Source: a virus
Reading direction: 5' to 3' (one strand)
Virus record (IMG/VR): IMGVR_UViG_3300036398_003487
Span: 91,989-155,988 of that record
Length of the DNA stretch: 64,000 nucleotides
The translations under genes were made by a program, and so were the position numbers. Each line of letters starts with the position of its first letter. The stretch's first letter is position 1. A model generated the notes under the pieces. The model was not told the origin of the DNA and did no database searches. It saw nothing but the letters and a program-made list of their open reading frames with translations. Shown here in pieces: positions 35,700 through 42,890 of this stretch.

Positions 35700-35958
35700 A
35701 ATCAATCTTTAATTCCAAATCAGACGTTCCTCTGAATATTCTGTGATAAGTTCCTTCAGGAATTAATAATACTTGTCCTTCAGTTAACTCTATAGGTAGT
35801 TGATTATCCATTTGAAATTTCCATCCATTACCCTGAACAACTTCAATCAATCTATCTTCTCTATCACGATGCCATTGTAGTTCACCACTATCAACATCGG
35901 ATTTAAAAACTCTAATTTTTGAAGTTTCTGTTAATTTTCTATCTTTATACGGTTTCAT
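35692..35958 (-). CDS. Small cupin
   Basis: 88 residues from ATG 35958. Cupin core: ELQWHRDREDRLIEVVQGNG and LPIELTEGQVLLIPEGTYHR, with the His residues typical of metal binding in both cupin motifs. Single-domain cupins of this type are frequent in large phages, where substrate and role are unknown. It starts 2 nt before the end-to-start junction with the gene at 35960. Confidence 0.8.
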   Translation of the reverse strand: MKPYKDRKLTETSKIRVFKSDVDSGELQWHRDREDRLIEVVQGNGWKFQMDNQLPIELTEGQVLLIPEGTYHRIFRGTSDLELKIDFI

Positions 35959-35959
35959 A

Positions 35960-36559
35960 TTACCAAAATCCTGTATAAGTTTTACCACCCCACAAATAAC
36001 CAAAACGGTTTAAACGACATGCCCAATATCCGGCAGTTAATCTATCTTTTTTCTTAGAACACTGATGTCTTGCGGCAAATGATTTACGAGCTTTAGGGTT
36101 AGATACCTTAGCAGTTAAACCACCATGAACATCACCAAATGAAATCTTCTTAACTCTACCTGTTGACGGGTTCTTTACATAAACAACATATTTCTTTCCA
36201 CCACCACTATTTCTTCTTGGTTTACCAAGTTCAACTTTCTTTCCATTATGTTCAGCTTCAGAAATAAATGATTCTTCCATCGGAGTATCCAAGAAAACAA
36301 CTCTACCACTTGATAAAGTTACTTGTTTTCCAAAGTCAGATTCAACAAGTTCAACATCGTCTTCACTTAATTCTACCATTCCTTCAAAATATAACTCACG
36401 ACCTTCATTAATAACATTAAAGAACTCTTCTGAACCAAATCTGAAGATGTTATCGTTTAGTGGTATATCATTTGTCACATGATAATTAAGATGTTCTGAA
36501 ATAAGTGGTTTCTCCACTGATTCTGTAAGAACTTTTTTGATAAGTTTTTTGATATTCAT
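35960..36559 (-). CDS. Conserved T4-like virion-type protein with IKKVLTES N-terminus
   Basis: 199 residues. The N-terminus NIKKLIKKVLTESVEKPLIS has LTE|S, a prohead protease consensus site. The C-terminal 90 residues (YVVYVKNPSTGRVKKISFGD, then ARKSFAARHQCSKKKDRLTA and YWACRLNRFGYLWGG) match a conserved module of T4-like phages with an ARxxFxxRHxC...YWxCRxW pattern, known to me only as a structural-type protein. The combination supports packaging in the head. Overlaps the gene at 36556 by 4 nt. Confidence 0.78.
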   Translation of the reverse strand: MNIKKLIKKVLTESVEKPLISEHLNYHVTNDIPLNDNIFRFGSEEFFNVINEGRELYFEGMVELSEDDVELVESDFGKQVTLSSGRVVFLDTPMEESFISEAEHNGKKVELGKPRRNSGGGKKYVVYVKNPSTGRVKKISFGDVHGGLTAKVSNPKARKSFAARHQCSKKKDRLTAGYWACRLNRFGYLWGGKTYTGFW

Positions 36560-36759
36560 TTTTTACTTCGTAATAAGAAATACAACCCAAATAACAATGC
36601 TGAAATACAGTAAAAAATTCCTGTGGTAATCCAATAAGAACTTGTGTAGTCTAAAATTGCTTTGAACATTATGTCGAATCCTAGTGGGTTGAAAAACATT
36701 GCGAGCATAAGGCAATAGGTGGCAACATTTTCCTTTAGAATTCGTTTCATTTTTGTCAT
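36556..36759 (-). CDS. Small two-helix membrane protein
   Basis: 67 residues: MTKMKRILKENVATYCLMLA, then two hydrophobic helices (LMLAMFFNPLGFDIMF; YWITTGIFYCISALLFGLYF) and a basic tail LLRSKK. It has LKE near the N-terminus. It could be a holin or a simple inner-membrane protein. First gene of the three-gene operon ending in the cupin. Confidence 0.65.
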   Translation of the reverse strand: MTKMKRILKENVATYCLMLAMFFNPLGFDIMFKAILDYTSSYWITTGIFYCISALLFGLYFLLRSKK

Positions 36760-36817
36760 TATCCATTAATGTGGGTTTAAAGTTTATGAACAAGGTTCAC
36801 TTTATTTATAAATATAT

Positions 36818-36847
36818 TTGTGTGGAGGAATATTTTGTATATATTTG
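36818..36847 (+). promoter_or_regulatory. Bacteroidota-type promoter
   Basis: TTG at 36818-36820, 19 nt, TATATTTG at 36840-36847, 26 nt before the ATG at 36874. The TTG itself lies in a second TATATTTG (36813-36820), which may be an overlapping promoter. Confidence 0.75.
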
Positions 36848-36873
36848 TATTAATAATTAAATAATCAAGTCCT

Positions 36874-37413
36874 ATGAAAAACTTATTTCTTTCAGTATGT
36901 TTCATTACAATGTCTGTTCTTGGTTTTTCTCAATCACAATTACCAAGTCACATCAATTTGAAAGAAATTCAAAAAGAATTTATGATTCTTTATTACAAAA
37001 GATGTGATAGTTTGGGTCATAAAATATCTGAAGATAATTCTTTACTTTGTCTAACTGAATGTCAGTTAAATTATCTTAAAGATTTTGACGACGTTTCACA
37101 TAAACAAGAAGTAGGTTCTAAATTTTATTCATTAACCGATAGATATACTTTCTTTTACCCTAAAATGGCGGAAGAATCAAATTCTAATACTGATTTGGGT
37201 GAAGTAATTTCTTTAATAGGAACAGGAAAAACTTTACACAAACAAAATAATAAAGAACTTGCAAGAAGATTATTTAACGCTTTTATGAAATCAGACTCAC
37301 ATAGAAAAATTATGGATGAAAAAAAACTAACAAAAGTTAATTTCCAAGTTGGGGTAAATAAATTCAATTCAGTCTATATTGTTGGTATTCTTTCAAATAA
37401 AACTTTAAAATAA
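36874..37413 (+). CDS. Secreted CAP-superfamily-like protein
   Basis: 179 residues with a signal peptide (MKNLFLSVCFITMSVLGFSQ, cleavage after GFSQ is likely), typical of Bacteroidota exported proteins. The C-terminal MKSDSHRKIMDEKKLTKVNF, QVGVNKFNSVYIVGIL resembles the end of CAP/SCP domains (S.xHr.il......GvGv...yy...). The first CAP His is less clear. Exported phage proteins of this sort could act on the host envelope or superinfecting phage; speculative. Own promoter and own terminator make it an independent unit, possibly an accessory gene. Confidence 0.7.
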   Translation: MKNLFLSVCFITMSVLGFSQSQLPSHINLKEIQKEFMILYYKRCDSLGHKISEDNSLLCLTECQLNYLKDFDDVSHKQEVGSKFYSLTDRYTFFYPKMAEESNSNTDLGEVISLIGTGKTLHKQNNKELARRLFNAFMKSDSHRKIMDEKKLTKVNFQVGVNKFNSVYIVGILSNKTLK

Positions 37414-37414
37414 T

Positions 37415-37441
37415 AAAAAAAGGAGTTAAACTCCTTTTTTT
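37415..37441 (+). terminator. Rho-independent terminator
   Basis: AAAAAAGGAGT, TTAA, ACTCCTTTTTTT directly after the stop of the secreted protein gene. Confidence 0.85.
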
Positions 37442-37470
37442 ATTGTTAATTATATTTTTATACCAATTGT

Positions 37471-38871
37471 TTATTTAGAAAAATATCTATCCGAGTAATT
37501 TCTTCCACGTCTTTTATCTTTCTTCATTTCTCTTTTTATTTTGTCTGCAGATTTTTTAAGACATTTTTTACTAGGGTCTTCTTGAACAGAATGATGTTTA
37601 TTTACTCTTTGATATTCTTTATTTTTATGATTTTTTTTCTTTTTTCTATCAAATTTTCTACGTCCTGTAATAATTGAAAATTTCCATCTATATAAAACCG
37701 CCCAATATTTTTGACCTTTACTTTCTATTTTGTCAGGGGCGATTTTTTCACCCTCCAAAGTATCTGGTACATTAGGTTTTTCGTCACCGTAATAAAGTTC
37801 AACATCAACTGTTGGTCTTACATATCTATATTTTTCATAAGCCTTAGCACCACCTTTATCGGCAGGTTCAGGAGTTCCAAATTGATTTCTTTTACCTTCG
37901 TATGTTGCCTTATCTTTTGGGGCCATATTACGTGTATCTACAAAATTATCAAAATTATAATCAACACCTTTAGGTAAAAAAGTATATCCAACAGGTGGAT
38001 TTGGTCCAGATGTACCATCACCATTTTGTCCTTTAGCATTTATTGTTGTAGTACGTGTACCTGTACACCAATTACCACCTAATTTTCCGTAGGCATTCAT
38101 TAACAAATATTCAACAGTCTTAGCCCTTGCCTCGGATAATTGAAGAAAACTCATATCTTTTGCTCCCCCTTGATTTCTAAATCTACTAGCACTTGACTCT
38201 ATATACATACGTTGTATACATATTCCCGCATTAGGATAAGTTTGTCTAATTTTAGCTAAAGCTGTTTTGTATGGTTCAATAAAAGTTGCCATAAATTCAT
38301 CTATTCCAGGTTGTTTTAATGCCGAGCTATTATTATCAAAGAAATCTTGCTGGACAATTTCCGATGGAATTGTAACAACATCCACTTCCCCAGGTGTTTC
38401 ATCATCTTCAGGTGGTGTTGTCATAGATGGGTCTGTAAGTTCAAATGCCGTTTTATTTGTCCCCAATCTACAGTATTTGTATGCATCACTCCCTGATTTA
38501 GATATAACTGCGTTAATAATATCCGCAGCATAATACATGTCATCTATTTTTATTTTTTCCCATAAATCAATCTGTGATTGGCCAACAAGAATGTTTTTTA
38601 CATATCCATTATCTCTTTCCTGAAAATTTACTAATGAGTTAACCTTAATCCTCAAATCATTGAACTTTGTATTATCTTCAGTCGCCTGACCTTCAGATTT
38701 AAATGCTTCATATTGTTTTGAATAACTACTCTGACCCTGGGTGCGCTCACCTTGGGTGAGTTTAGTCTGTGATTTAGTTATAAATCTTTTTCTATCAGGT
38801 GTTTGTTCACTAATAACTTTTTTTATAATATCAACTAAATCATTTTCAGTTAGTTTAACTATTTTTGTCAT
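37471..38871 (-). CDS. OmpA-like domain protein with capsid-targeting-like N-terminus
   Basis: 466 residues. The N-terminus MTKIVKLTENDLVDIIKKVI-SEQ belongs to the MKKxVRLTES family, with LTE and ISE cleavage-type sites. Residues about 220-265 (RMYIESSASRFRNQGGAKDM, then SFLQLSEARAKTVEYLL) resemble the OmpA C-terminal peptidoglycan-binding motif (I.g.aS......n..LS..RA..v...L). The last 70 residues are extremely Lys/Arg-rich (GRRKFDRKKKKNHKNKEYQR), which would suit DNA packing in a capsid. A packaged protein that binds cell wall after ejection is an inference. Confidence 0.75.
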   Translation of the reverse strand: MTKIVKLTENDLVDIIKKVISEQTPDRKRFITKSQTKLTQGERTQGQSSYSKQYEAFKSEGQATEDNTKFNDLRIKVNSLVNFQERDNGYVKNILVGQSQIDLWEKIKIDDMYYAADIINAVISKSGSDAYKYCRLGTNKTAFELTDPSMTTPPEDDETPGEVDVVTIPSEIVQQDFFDNNSSALKQPGIDEFMATFIEPYKTALAKIRQTYPNAGICIQRMYIESSASRFRNQGGAKDMSFLQLSEARAKTVEYLLMNAYGKLGGNWCTGTRTTTINAKGQNGDGTSGPNPPVGYTFLPKGVDYNFDNFVDTRNMAPKDKATYEGKRNQFGTPEPADKGGAKAYEKYRYVRPTVDVELYYGDEKPNVPDTLEGEKIAPDKIESKGQKYWAVLYRWKFSIITGRRKFDRKKKKNHKNKEYQRVNKHHSVQEDPSKKCLKKSADKIKREMKKDKRRGRNYSDRYFSK

Positions 38872-38943
38872 AATAAAATATTTTATTAATAAATAGACGA
38901 AATTTTAAAAAAATTATATACTTATTGCTAAATAAATGAAATA

Positions 38944-39075
38944 ATGGCAGCTAAAGCAACAGGTTCAACGAAGTTATCATTCGGAGTTAAGAAATCAGGT
39001 AAATCATCAAAGAAATTTACATCCAATAAAACAAGTAAGAATTACAAAAAACCTTATAAAGGTCAAGGAAGATAA
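38944..39075 (+). CDS. Tiny basic protein, 43 aa
   Basis: MAAKATGSTKLSFGVKKSGK, then SSKKFTSNKTSKNYKKPYKG-QGR: 30 percent Lys/Arg and no acidic residue. The start is preceded by an AT-rich leader; the stop is one base before the next ATG, supporting a real coupled gene. It could be a DNA- or RNA-binding peptide or an internal head peptide. Confidence 0.65.
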   Translation: MAAKATGSTKLSFGVKKSGKSSKKFTSNKTSKNYKKPYKGQGR

Positions 39076-39076
39076 A

Positions 39077-39391
39077 ATGAAAGAATACATTAAAAAACAA
39101 ATCGGAAACATTAAACAGTTTTCATTTGCCGAGATGACTTCCAATAGTTCAGGAAAGACATCAGGAAGTGGAACGGCGGGTCTTTACATCGTGTTTATCG
39201 GAGGTTTGACATTCCTTGTTGGTTGTGTTGATAAAATGTTTTTAAACAACGATATTGACGTTGTAACACAATCAGTAGTCCTTGTTGGAATCGGAGCAAG
39301 TCTTTTAGGTTATAGAAAATCAAAAGATAATTCTGAAGAACTTAAGGTAGAAGAAGTACAAGAAACTACTGAAGAAGAAATTAACGGTTAA
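39077..39391 (+). CDS. Small two-helix membrane protein, holin candidate
   Basis: 104 residues. A polar N-terminal segment (FSFAEMTSNSSGKTSGSGTA) is followed by two transmembrane helices (LYIVFIGGLTFLVGCVDKMF; SVVLVGIGASLLGY) with a short polar loop, and an acidic C-terminus (EELKVEEVQETTEEE). Size and topology suit a holin, but there is no adjacent endolysin gene and no family match, so this is tentative. Confidence 0.65.
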   Translation: MKEYIKKQIGNIKQFSFAEMTSNSSGKTSGSGTAGLYIVFIGGLTFLVGCVDKMFLNNDIDVVTQSVVLVGIGASLLGYRKSKDNSEELKVEEVQETTEEEING

Positions 39392-39984
39392 TTCCACCAA
39401 CGTTCAATATTCTCACTCAAGATTTTAAAAAGTAACTTTCTTGCCCTTTCGTGATTGTATCTTCCGATATTCAAGGCAATTCTTGATTTAACTTCGTATG
39501 AAGTTAAATCCTCGTTGTCTATTTTAAAAATATGATATTTTTTATCAGTAACAATTTTCTTATAAACCAATGGATATTTTTTGAAAAAGTCATTTAAGTT
39601 TTCTTTTTTCAAACGTGTCTCCATATAATATCCATCCAATACATCTTCAATATCATCACCTGTCGGAACAAAGAAAAAATCTTTATCCTCGTAGTCCATA
39701 TATTCCATTACATAAAACTCTTCTTGAACTTTTTCCATCAGTTTAACACACAACATCATTCTTTTAGCGTCAAGGTCTGAATTAGTGTGAAAACCTTTTT
39801 CTTTAATGTACTTAGCTTGTTTTTCTAACTTGAACTTGAATACTTCAAAAATGTAATGGTCGTCCCAATCTCTATCTTTCCAAATAACAGGAAACCATTT
39901 AATCAAATTACCAACAGAGGTGAAAAAACCTCTTACCTTATAACCAATTTTAGACCAATAAAGTTCTTTTATTTTTTCAATCAT
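39388..39984 (-). CDS. Conserved phage-type hypothetical protein
   Basis: 198 residues. WFPVIWKDRDWDDHYIFEVF, KFKLEKQAKYIKEKGFHTNS, DLDAKRMMLCVKLMEKVQEE. The WxDRDxDxxYlxxxLexKLxrm...f.......a...A.rlrlc.kLleri pattern is a widespread phage protein of unknown function. It overlaps genes on both sides by 4 nt. Confidence 0.75.
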   Translation of the reverse strand: MIEKIKELYWSKIGYKVRGFFTSVGNLIKWFPVIWKDRDWDDHYIFEVFKFKLEKQAKYIKEKGFHTNSDLDAKRMMLCVKLMEKVQEEFYVMEYMDYEDKDFFFVPTGDDIEDVLDGYYMETRLKKENLNDFFKKYPLVYKKIVTDKKYHIFKIDNEDLTSYEVKSRIALNIGRYNHERARKLLFKILSENIERWWN

Positions 39985-40187
39985 AATTCAAGAATTGTTT
40001 TCTTACTAATTAAACTTTTCTTTAAGGAAACAATACTACATTCAAAGTCCAAAGAATATTGTGTTAATTCTTCAGAATTTTCATACTTTTTAACATAAAA
40101 ATCAATCAGATTTTCGGCAGATTGAATTTGTCCAAAGTGGGTAATCGAACCAATTACCTTACGTATCCATTGAAAGTCCCTATCCAT
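39981..40187 (-). CDS. Hypothetical protein, 68 aa, with leaderless-type start
   Basis: MDRDFQWIRKVIGSITHFGQ, then a helix with IDFYVKKYENSEEL. I chose the ATG at 40187 because it lies 4 nt after a TATATTTG promoter box; an upstream in-frame ATG at 40202 lies within the promoter. The sequence resembles a small helical phage protein (W.....I.s....q...a..li..F). Overlaps the next gene by 4 nt. Confidence 0.7.
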   Translation of the reverse strand: MDRDFQWIRKVIGSITHFGQIQSAENLIDFYVKKYENSEELTQYSLDFECSIVSLKKSLISKKTILEL

Positions 40188-40191
40188 AGGA

Positions 40192-40222
40192 CAAATATAC
40201 ATAATCTTTTTTAATTATACAA
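40192..40222 (-). promoter_or_regulatory. Bacteroidota-type promoter, near-leaderless
   Basis: On the minus strand, TTG (40222-40220), exactly 20 nt, TATATTTG (40199-40192), then 4 nt to the ATG. The -33 element lies inside the 3' end of the gene at 40211. Confidence 0.8.
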
Positions 40223-40594
40223 TAACGCAGTTAATTGCGGATTACTTTTTTCGTACATACGAATCATGATACCTGCTTCAGTATTCGCATAATTCTCTTG
40301 AGATTGGGTGTTAAACCCTTGCAACTTGATATTTCTTTGACGAGCAAACTCGTGAACCCACTCGTGAGCAATAGTTCTTAAAATGTCAATTAACATTCTT
40401 CCACCCGCAAGAACTTTAATTCTACCAAGTATTTCACTTCCTGTAGTCATTTTACCAAAACGTTCACCAAGAAGTTGGATATCAACGTCTTTCTTAAGTG
40501 GAGAGTTTTTTTGGCAAAATCTCAAGAAGTCCTGAATAACATTTATCTGTTCAGAACCAAGTCCACTAGATTTATCATATAAATTTACTTTCAT
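40211..40594 (-). CDS. HExxH metalloprotease-like protein
   Basis: 127 residues. DILRTIAHEWVHEFARQRNI contains HEWVH, a zincin HExxH motif, and ENYANTEAGIMIRMYEK about 25 residues later offers the third ligand (Glu). This arrangement fits the small SprT/peptidase-like proteins seen in T4-like phages. Substrate unknown; another HExxH protein, unrelated in the rest of its sequence, lies at 58572. Confidence 0.8.
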   Translation of the reverse strand: MKVNLYDKSSGLGSEQINVIQDFLRFCQKNSPLKKDVDIQLLGERFGKMTTGSEILGRIKVLAGGRMLIDILRTIAHEWVHEFARQRNIKLQGFNTQSQENYANTEAGIMIRMYEKSNPQLTALLYN

Positions 40595-40635
40595 CTTAAC
40601 AATAAATATCTTATATTTCTTTTGTATATATAATT

Positions 40636-40905
40636 ATGAAAAAGAGTTTTTTTGAAAAAGTCCTAAATAAAACAAACAAACAAGACATTGACCAATGGTT
40701 TGGTGAAAATTCTGAAATCAAAGTTACGGAATTTTCTCATTCAATTAGTCAGAAAAAAAACATTTTATCAGTAAAATTATACCCATCAAATTATGAATAC
40801 GCTATCGAACTTTTTCCAGAAGGCCTGGAAATTCTTGTCCTACATACTATCAAAAGTCTTTCACTTCCTGAGGATTATATATTAACAACATCTATAGAAC
40901 ACTAA
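40636..40905 (+). CDS. Hypothetical protein, 89 aa
   Basis: MKKSFFEKVLNKTNKQDIDQ, then a beta-rich portion (NILSVKLYPSNYEYAIELFP). No family recognised. First of a plus-strand run; the HNH gene follows 3 nt later. Confidence 0.6.
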   Translation: MKKSFFEKVLNKTNKQDIDQWFGENSEIKVTEFSHSISQKKNILSVKLYPSNYEYAIELFPEGLEILVLHTIKSLSLPEDYILTTSIEH

Positions 40906-40908
40906 ATT

Positions 40909-41496
40909 ATGAATACAAAAGTTTGCAGTAAATGTAAAATTGATAAAGAAATTTGCGAATTTAGAAAATGTTCAAAAATGAAGTGCGGATTTCAGTCTGA
41001 ATGTAAAATGTGTGCAAAAATAAGTTACAATTTAAATAGAGAAAAAAATTTATTAAATAAAAAAATATACACTGAAAAAAACAAAGATAAAAAATCAGAA
41101 TACGACAAACACTATAGATTAAAAAATAGACTTAAAAAAAATGAATATCTCCGAAATTACAGAAGAATGAAGAGGTTGAATGACCCAACATTTAGAATTG
41201 TTGAAAGTGTAAGAAGTAGAATTAAAATTTTTTTAAAAACAAATAATATTCAAAAGTTTAATAAAACATTTTATATTGTTGGCTGTAAACCTGAAGAATT
41301 AAGAAAATTTTTAGAAAGTAAATTTACCGATAATATGAGTTGGGATAATTACGGAAAATGGCACATTGACCATATTATCCCATTATCATCAGCCAAAACT
41401 GAACAGGATATATTAAAACTTTGTCATTATACTAACTTACAACCTTTATGGGCAAAAGATAATATTATAAAATCTAATAAAATTATAAAAACTTAA
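40909..41496 (+). CDS. Free-standing HNH homing-type endonuclease
   Basis: 195 residues. The N-terminus has the CxxC..F pair typical of homing HNH genes (KVCSKCKIDKEICEFRKCSK, then CKMCAKISYNLNREK). The catalytic core is NMSWDNYGKWHIDHIIPLSS, AKTEQDILKLCHYTNLQPLW. Such genes cut a site in related genomes and spread into it. The gene is even richer in A and Lys/Asn codons than its surroundings and sits between two small genes with 3-4 nt spacing, so insertion next to its target is plausible. Confidence 0.92.
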   Translation: MNTKVCSKCKIDKEICEFRKCSKMKCGFQSECKMCAKISYNLNREKNLLNKKIYTEKNKDKKSEYDKHYRLKNRLKKNEYLRNYRRMKRLNDPTFRIVESVRSRIKIFLKTNNIQKFNKTFYIVGCKPEELRKFLESKFTDNMSWDNYGKWHIDHIIPLSSAKTEQDILKLCHYTNLQPLWAKDNIIKSNKIIKT

Positions 41497-41500
41497 AATT

Positions 41501-41854
41501 ATGCCACATCCAATCGTACATGCAAAATCATCAGCAAAAAAATTCGGAGGAAAATGGGAAGATTATATTGAAATTCATGAATGGTTTGATAATACGAAAT
41601 CATGGTATGGACATTCATTACACAGAATATGGAGACATCACTCTGAAGGTATATTTGAAATGGAACAACGTTTTGGTGCCGAATTTAAAAATAGTGATGG
41701 GAAAACTGTATACACCCGTTATGTCGGTGAACAACATGTAATGGAAGATTGTAACGGATATATTCCATCGGCAAAAGAATGGGTGTTAGCATTAGAAAAT
41801 AAACAAAGACCTTTATGGATGATTAAAACCATGAAGTTAGAAATTGATGATTGA
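41501..41854 (+). CDS. DUF6915-like conserved protein
   Basis: 117 residues. MPHPIVHAKSSAKKFGGKWE, DYIEIHEWFDNTKSWYGHSL, then HRIWRHHSEGIFEMEQRFG. This matches the DUF6915 pattern (m.HP..HA.SSvkkfGG...DY..IH.WfD.sK.......HR..lHh..Gif..e..FG). Function unknown, widespread in phages. Multiple conserved His suggest metal binding. Overlaps or abuts genes on both sides. Confidence 0.8.
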   Translation: MPHPIVHAKSSAKKFGGKWEDYIEIHEWFDNTKSWYGHSLHRIWRHHSEGIFEMEQRFGAEFKNSDGKTVYTRYVGEQHVMEDCNGYIPSAKEWVLALENKQRPLWMIKTMKLEIDD

Positions 41855-41865
41855 TATTTATTGTT

Positions 41866-42561
41866 ATGGAAGAATTATTTAACAACCCGGAAATTATAAA
41901 AAAATTTAAACTTTTACATTATATCTTATTAAGTAATGGTGTTACTCGTATCAGTAATGACTTTTATGTTGATTATGATGGAAATGTTGATTATCACTTT
42001 TCACCTTGGACTAATAAAGGTGGTGCTTATGATATTATCCCTAATAAATTATTTGATTTTTTAGATAATTTTTTTGATTCTATAAAAGATGAAGTTTTAG
42101 ATTCATTAGAAGGTGATGGTGATTCTAGAGCAACGGTATCATGTGAGTATTTAACAACAGATAAAACTTTTACAATTGAAGAAGATATTCAAACTATGGG
42201 TTATGAATCATCTTACCAAGAGTTTGAAATTGACGAAAAAGAATTACTTGAAGATATGGTTCAGTGGAAACAAGAAGGTAAACTTAAAATTACAGTTGAT
42301 TTTAGCGGTGGTGGTGATTCAGGTTATATTGACGATTTTGGATATTACAATGATGGTATCGACAAACATGATTTATCCGCAGTTTGGGAAACCAAGTTAT
42401 ATGATATTTTGGAAAAAAATCATGGTGGATGGGAAATAAATGAAGGTTCTGAGGGAACGTTCATAATTGATAATGAAAACCAAATTATAGAATTAGATTT
42501 TCGTATGAATACTGAAGAATCTTCAACAGGTTACGAATTTAAACACCAATTTGAGTTTTAA
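41866..42561 (+). CDS. Hypothetical acidic protein, 231 aa
   Basis: Start at ATG 41866 (MEELFNNPEIIKKFKLLHYI); an in-frame start at 41851 is within the previous gene. The middle contains ITVDFSGGGDSGYIDDFGYY, an arrangement I recall in unannotated proteins of T4-like phages. It is acidic and beta-rich. It overlaps the next convergent gene by 4 nt. Confidence 0.65.
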   Translation: MEELFNNPEIIKKFKLLHYILLSNGVTRISNDFYVDYDGNVDYHFSPWTNKGGAYDIIPNKLFDFLDNFFDSIKDEVLDSLEGDGDSRATVSCEYLTTDKTFTIEEDIQTMGYESSYQEFEIDEKELLEDMVQWKQEGKLKITVDFSGGGDSGYIDDFGYYNDGIDKHDLSAVWETKLYDILEKNHGGWEINEGSEGTFIIDNENQIIELDFRMNTEESSTGYEFKHQFEF

Positions 42562-42875
42562 TAAACCTGAATAGTTCTTTGTGGTCTGTCGTCACCAAAG
42601 TCAGGACAGAAATAAGTATTATTACCATCGTGGTAAATTGTTCCACCAATTCCATTAGGAATTTTGTGTTTTTCATGGAATTTTTCATCCAAATCTATTT
42701 GGTGATTTCCATCATGAATCAAAAAACATAAATTTTCAAAACCACACTTATATTGTTGGTCTTTGTTCTTATGTCTCATGAACTCATCAAAAGACATTAC
42801 GTATCTTGCGTCTTCGTTAAGGTATCTTTTAACTATAAATTCTAATTGGTTTTCTGTAATAATAAACTTTTTCAT
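42558..42875 (-). CDS. Small protein with MKKFIITEN N-terminus
   Basis: 105 residues. The N-terminus MKKFIITENQLEFIVKRYLN-ED is intermediate between the MKKxVRLTES and MKYxITES groups and ends in LNE, another possible cleavage site. This supports the view that both groups are one signal family. The body contains two Cys (YKCGFENLCFLIHDG) and several His. Function unknown. Confidence 0.7.
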   Translation of the reverse strand: MKKFIITENQLEFIVKRYLNEDARYVMSFDEFMRHKNKDQQYKCGFENLCFLIHDGNHQIDLDEKFHEKHKIPNGIGGTIYHDGNNTYFCPDFGDDRPQRTIQVY

Positions 42876-42890
42876 ATTGTATAAATATAT

